Assembly: GCA_947095535.1 (NCBI GenBank)
Contig: CAMUPU010000001.1
Coordinates: forward strand, 620,001-684,000
Source: Poecilobothrus nobilitatus
Taxonomy: Eukaryota > Arthropoda > Insecta > Diptera > Dolichopodidae
DNA length: 64,000 nt
Direction: 5' to 3'
Part shown: positions 59,866-64,000 of the stretch, piece after piece
How positions within the stretch are numbered: the stretch's first letter is position 1
How the letters are laid out: the number at the start of each line of letters is the position of its first letter
Notes under the pieces: model-generated
The model's input: only the letters and a program-made list of their open reading frames with translations
What the model was told of the DNA's origin: nothing
Databases searched by the model: none
Position numbers and translations under genes: made by a program

Positions 59866-59881
59866 GGTTAAGGGCACAGCT
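59866..59881 (+). other. Primer-binding site of the copia-type element
   Basis: GGTTAAGGGCACAGCT resembles the copia site GGTTATGGGCCCAGT, which pairs with an internal part of initiator tRNA-Met, with three differences. Confidence 0.6.
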
Positions 59882-59912
59882 TAAATATAAAATAAAAAAG
59901 TGGATAGCAAAA

Positions 59913-60710
59913 ATGGCGTCAGGAAATACTTATAAAATTGAAAATTTAAAACTAGACAATTATGATACATGGAAACTTCAAGCCCAAGCAATATTAATAA
60001 GAAATGGGTTTTGGAAGTATATTTCGGGTCAAACAATGAAACCTGAAGAAGCAGTTGATAAGGCTCAGTGGGAGGAAAATGACTTACATGCAAAATCAGA
60101 ATTAATGTTAGTCATTTCACCATCTGAATTAAAGCAAGTTAAAAATTGTGAAACTTCGAAAGAAGTTTGAGACACATTACAAAATATCTATCAAAGTAGA
60201 GGTTCAGCAAGAAAAGCAACATTGTTGAAGCAGCTAATACTACACAAAATGACTGAAGATGAAGATGTTAGAAAACATTTGAATAAATTCATGGATACAG
60301 TAGACAAATTAAGAGAAATGGAAATTGAAATCCATAGAGATTTTTTAAGTGTAATGATGTTGTACAGTTTATCTCCATCTTTTGAGAATTTTAGGGTGGC
60401 CATAGAGTCTCGTGACAATTTGCCTAATGTTGACGATTTAAGAATTAAAATAATTGAAGAAAGTGAAGCAAGGAACAAAAACATTCTAACTACAGAACAT
60501 ACATTGTATACAAAATATAAATCAAAATTTCAAAATTATAAAAATGCAAATAAAAGTAATAACAATAATAAAAATTCTGAAGGATATATAAAAAATAAAA
60601 GCAATATAAAATGTTTCAAATGTCAAAAAATGGGACATTATGCCTCAAATTGTTTCAAAAATAAGAGTGCAAGTATAATCAAAATAAAGGTTACAACCAT
60701 AGTAGTTTGA
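59913..60710 (+). pseudogene. gag: Copia-type gag with one in-frame stop
   Basis: The ATG at 59913 starts M-A-S-G-N-T-Y. The family's L-D-N-Y-D-T-W-K block is at about residues 15-22. A TGA (60168-60170) interrupts the frame where a Trp codon is usual (V-W-D-T-L). The same frame then continues to 60710 with Y-Q-S-R-G-S and a zinc knuckle C-F-K-C-Q-K-M-G-H-Y-A-S-N-C (60613-60654). Gag forms the particle that packages the RNA. The frame is lost at the end by a shift before the protease. Otherwise well kept. Confidence 0.85.
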
Positions 60711-63047
60711 AAGTTGAAGAAAAATGTTTCACAGAAAATTCAAATTTATTAAAAAATAAATGGTGTATCGATAGTGGCTGCACTTCGCATATGTGCAGAA
60801 ATGTTGAAAATTTTTCTGAATTACAGAAGGATTAAAGTTGTGATGACTTAAAGTTAGCAGCTGAAAATAAAATAGCATCAATAGACGGAAAAGGTACAGC
60901 AAATATAATACTAGAAAATCAAAGGTTGTTAAGTATCCATAACACATTATATGTTCCAACTCTAAATACGAATTTGCTATCAGTCTCCAAAATCACAGAC
61001 AAAACTACACTGTGAAATTTGACAAAAATAAGGCATTAGTAAGAAATGAAAAAGGTGATATTTTTTTGAAAGCAAAAAGGTTTAATAATTTATATTATTT
61101 AGAAACGAAAAATGAGTCAGCAAATATTGTTGAATTGAATAAGAATAAAGAAAATAATTTGAAATGGCATAAGTTATTAGGACACATAAATGAACAAGAT
61201 ATAAGAGCAATACAGCAGAACAAAATTCTGCATGGTATTGATTATGATTTAAAGACAAAATTGGATAGTTGTGAAATTTGTTTAAAAGCAAAGTTGACAA
61301 GATTACCGTTTCCTGATAGACCGAATAAAAGGACATCTAAATTACTTGAAATAATTTATACGGATGTATGTGGGCCGATGCGAGAAAATAGTTTTGGTGG
61401 ATCTCGATATTTCATTACATTCATAGATGATTTTTCGAGATATTGTAAAGTATATTTTATGAAAACAAAAAATCAAGCTCTTCAATATTTTAAAGAATTT
61501 AAAAATGAAGTTTGTAAAAAATTAAATGTCTGCAAAGTGACAATGGTGTGGGAGAGTATTGTAACAAGGAATTTGATGATTACTTAAAGCAACATGGTAT
61601 TAAAAGAAGATTGTCAGCACCTTACACGCACGAACAAAACGGTGTTGCAGAGAGAAAGAGCAAATCCTTAGCTAACAAGGCACGATGTTTATTAATAGAT
61701 TCAAATTTAAAAAAGACATTCTGGGCTGAAGCTATCAACACGTCAAATTATTTATCGAACAGAATTCCTACCAGAATATTAAAAGAAAATACTCCATTTT
61801 ACTATTGGACAAAAAGAATTCCGTCAGCAAGACATTTACATATTTTCGGATCAAAATGTTTCATAATAGATGAAAATAAAAATAAAGCAAAATTTGATTC
61901 TGAAGGAATTGAAGGTATATTTATGGGATATTCAGAAATATCGAAGGCGTATAAAATTTTGGTACCAAAATTTAAAAGAATAATAATTACAAGAAATGTC
62001 AGATTTTTGAATCAAATGTTCAATAAAAATAAAATGGAACAAAATGAAGTTGAATTTATTAAAAAATTTGAAAATGGAATTGAGATTCAAAATGTAAATA
62101 AAGATTACAATATGATAGATTCGGAAAATTGTGAAAATCAAAATTCAGAAGTTGTTGAAGATGAAGATTCTGAAGATGAAAAATTGGTGGAAAATGAAAC
62201 CCTTATAAATGAAAATGTCGTTTATTTACAAGACGCAGAAAATTCCGAATATTTAAATGAAAATTCAAATGATTTGCATGAACATAAAGATGGCTTATAA
62301 CGACGCAAAAGAACAGTAAAAATTCCATCAAAATTTATGATATGTCAAATTTTTGTGAGGAGGATATTAATGATAAAAAATGGAATGATGCAATTAAAGC
62401 GGAAATTAAGTCTCACTTAAAAAATGAAACGTGGACAATTGAGGAAAAAAAGGAAAATTATAATATTATCTCTTGTAAATTGGTTTTGAAAGAAAAGGTT
62501 TGTGAAGATGGCGCAACTTTAAGAAAAAAGGCGAGATTAGTAGCTCGTGGTTTCAATCAAATACCTGGGTTGGATTACGACGAAACGTTCGCACCTGTGG
62601 TAAAATTAAGCTCCATAAGAAGTTTGGTAGCTAAAGCAGTTGAAGAAAATTTAAAGATAATTCAATTAGATTAGATATTAGAACAGCATTTTTAAATGGT
62701 GAGGTAAATGAAAATTTATATATGGAAAAACCGAATTTATTGGAATAATATCTTAGCAAAATTATGACAGAGGAAAGTTCAAAAAGGGATAAATCTTTAT
62801 ATTTAAAAGCAAAGCAAATGTTAAGTGATCTTATGAAAACTGAAACTGAAAAGGTGTGTAAATTGAGGAAAGCAATTTACGGATTAAAAGCAAGCAGGAA
62901 GACAATGGTTTACAAAATTAAATGAAAAGTTATTGGGATATGGTTTTAAGGCATGATTTATGTTTTAAATGAAAATAATGACACTTTAATCGTGGCGATA
63001 TATGTTGATGATGTGCTAATTTGTGGATCAGACGAAAATAAAATGAA
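60711..63047 (+). pseudogene. pol: Copia-type pol: protease, integrase, start of RT; cut at 63047
   Basis: Protease: I-D-S-G-C-T-S-H (60767-60790). Integrase: zinc block W-H-K-L-L-G-H-I ... C-E-I-C-L-K-A-K (61168-61290); core Y-T-D-V-C-G-P-M (61358); a frameshift near 61535 just before S-D-N-G and G-E-Y-C; then G-V-A-E-R-K (catalytic Glu, about 61640). RT: K-A-R-L-V-A-R-G-F-N-Q (62529-62561), D-Y-D-E-T-F-A-P-V, a stop near 62672, then R-T-A-F-L-N-G-E-V near 62682 and the catalytic Y-V-D-D (63001-63012). The copia order (IN before RT) is clear. The frame stops abruptly at 63047, where a minus-strand LTR begins. Confidence 0.85.
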
Positions 63048-63317
63048 AGTTAAGAAATTATAACAGAATTTCTTATAAAAAAAATATTTTTTAGGACAAA
63101 TGTCCACTTTATTAAAGTTATTACTAATTTAAAGTACAAACTTAGAATGTGTCTTAATTGCTAAATTTAACCTAATTTATAGTCAATAAATGCTTATTGA
63201 GCATTTATTGCTTTATGGGAATAATAAAATAAAATTTTCCCAGGTGAATATTTCATATAAAAAATATGCTGAATTAGCGTCCGGTTGAAGGCATATAACA
63301 CATATGGTGATTTAACT
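63048..63317 (-). repeat. 3' LTR of a minus-strand errantivirus inserted in copia RT
   Basis: The 270-base LTR has the perfect terminal inverted repeats AGTTAA (63048-63053) and TTAACT (63312-63317), as in gypsy-type LTRs that open AGTTAA. It is joined on the left to copia RT (4 bases TGAA before it, possible target duplication) and on the right to a polypurine tract and env. An AATAAA lies in the central hairpin. Confidence 0.7.
63184..63210. repeat. 10-base hairpin with polyadenylation signal in the LTR
   Basis: CAATAAATGC (63184-63193) and GCATTTATTG (63201-63210) are perfect arms with a 7-base loop. Both strands show AATAAA, so it may serve 3' end formation. Confidence 0.7.
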
Positions 63318-63330
63318 CTTCCCTCCTTAA
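63318..63330 (-). other. Polypurine tract of the minus-strand errantivirus
   Basis: On the minus strand TTAAGGAGGGAAG stands directly before AGTTAAATCACC. It primes plus-strand DNA synthesis. Confidence 0.6.
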
Positions 63331-63349
63331 AAGTCCACGACCTCGTGGA

Positions 63350-64000
63350 TCAGAAATTTAACTTTATTGGTTGAAGATTTGGTGAGTCCATTTCCTTGAT
63401 TGTTGCATTTTTTGAAGAGATTTTAACCTTCATGATGTGGCTCCTAAATTTTTTCAGGATGGTTGCTATTAACACTGCAATGATGACTAAACCAAATGTA
63501 GCGTCAAGTGTTGTACTAACCATTGAAGTCGTAAAAAGTTCACTTAATTCTTTGACGTTGCTCAAGTGTAGGTTGTGTAGATATTCTAAATTTAGCTTCA
63601 TTTTTTTATGTGAGTAGTTGCCATTCATTGTAGGTGGTAATATGATTTGCGATGTTTGAATTTCTCTGTTGGTATATGTCCAGTTCTTGATTCGTATTGT
63701 TTCGTTGTGAAGTTCAATTACGAAGTTGCCTTTAAGATTTCTTACGGTGTTGTTTGTTTGGAGTGTTCCATTGAAGTTGTTGAGAAATATTGTGCCTTCG
63801 TTAATGATTTCGATTATCTCTTTATTGTTGAATTCGAATTCGCAATCATAGTTCGAGTTTCTGAGAATTTGAACGATGCAATGGCTTTCTTGAAGTTCTT
63901 CGATTTGATCTGTTCTACAAATAACGTTGTTCTTGTAATTATTGCAATCTTCTGAGATGCCAAATATTTTATTGAGGCTTGTTAAGAGACTTCTGTGAGT
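63350..64000 (-). CDS. env: Errantivirus env, C-terminal 216 codons (minus strand, open to window end)
   Basis: The minus-strand frame is open from the right edge of the window to the stop at 63350-63352, with no break. It encodes the end of an envelope protein: an ectodomain with several Cys residues and N-x-S/T sites, a P-P-T-M-N-G block near 63620, a long heptad-like stretch, then the transmembrane segment F-G-L-V-I-I-A-V-L-I-A-T-I-L near 63445-63490 and a basic tail. Polypurine tract and LTR follow. Composition is less AT-rich than the surroundings, as expected for a recent insertion. The rest of the element lies beyond the window. It is a different family from 642-2213. Confidence 0.8.
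   Translation of the reverse strand, partial: THRSLLTSLNKIFGISEDCNNYKNNVICRTDQIEELQESHCIVQILRNSNYDCEFEFNNKEIIEIINEGTIFLNNFNGTLQTNNTVRNLKGNFVIELHNETIRIKNWTYTNREIQTSQIILPPTMNGNYSHKKMKLNLEYLHNLHLSNVKELSELFTTSMVSTTLDATFGLVIIAVLIATILKKFRSHIMKVKISSKNATIKEMDSPNLQPIKLNF

Overview
The window looks like AT-rich, repeat-dominated insect chromatin, most likely from a fly (Diptera). The signs are errantivirus-type (gypsy-group) retroelements with env genes, a copia-type element with an internal initiator-tRNA-type primer site, jockey-like LINEs, and many copies of a DINE-1-like Helentron with the ATACCCG subterminal repeats and CCGT microsatellite known from Drosophila DINE-1/INE-1. The species is not identified. 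I found no convincing host protein-coding gene, tRNA, rRNA or CRISPR array. Nearly everything recognisable is a transposable element or its relic.

Layout. 1-2640: 3' end of an errantivirus (integrase C-terminus, an unbroken env, start of the 3' LTR). 2641-4785: featureless AT-rich DNA. 4786-5155: an old Helitron-like copy hit by a tRNA-derived SINE. 5600-6870: LINE relic with a foldback insert. 6884-9246: two copies of a dispersed repeat, the second carrying a canonical Helitron (7686-8524) that the first lacks, so an empty site is preserved. 9310-11660: LINE relic, Helentron fragment, and a cluster of palindromic half-sites. 14395-16830: LINE-A. 16919-18370: a jockey-type LINE with two internal deletions. 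19170-25412: LINE-B, whose ORF1 carries a SINE and an (AAT)n tract of about 1.2 kb. 25417-29853: a minus-strand Helentron split by LINE-C, a fairly young LINE. 30250-37495: LINE ORF1 relics on the minus strand, LINE-D, and an RTE-clade relic. 37568-38000: mariner-like relic. 39500-41240: LINE-E. 41511-51751: a cluster of Helentrons in both orientations. About 50313-58533: a degraded errantivirus provirus interrupted by a Helentron, LINE-F and a mariner fragment. 59595-63047: a copia-type element cut short by a minus-strand errantivirus (63048-64000, continuing past the window).

How the parts relate. The interest lies in the nesting order and in the rolling-circle elements. Helentrons invade the errantivirus and are themselves split by a LINE; SINEs sit in a Helitron relic and in a LINE; an errantivirus with open env interrupts copia. 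The dense, nested, both-strand arrangement without host genes would suit pericentromeric heterochromatin or a piRNA-type locus, but that is inference. Several junctions (paralogous empty site, target-site duplications, terminal hairpins) are visible directly in the sequence.
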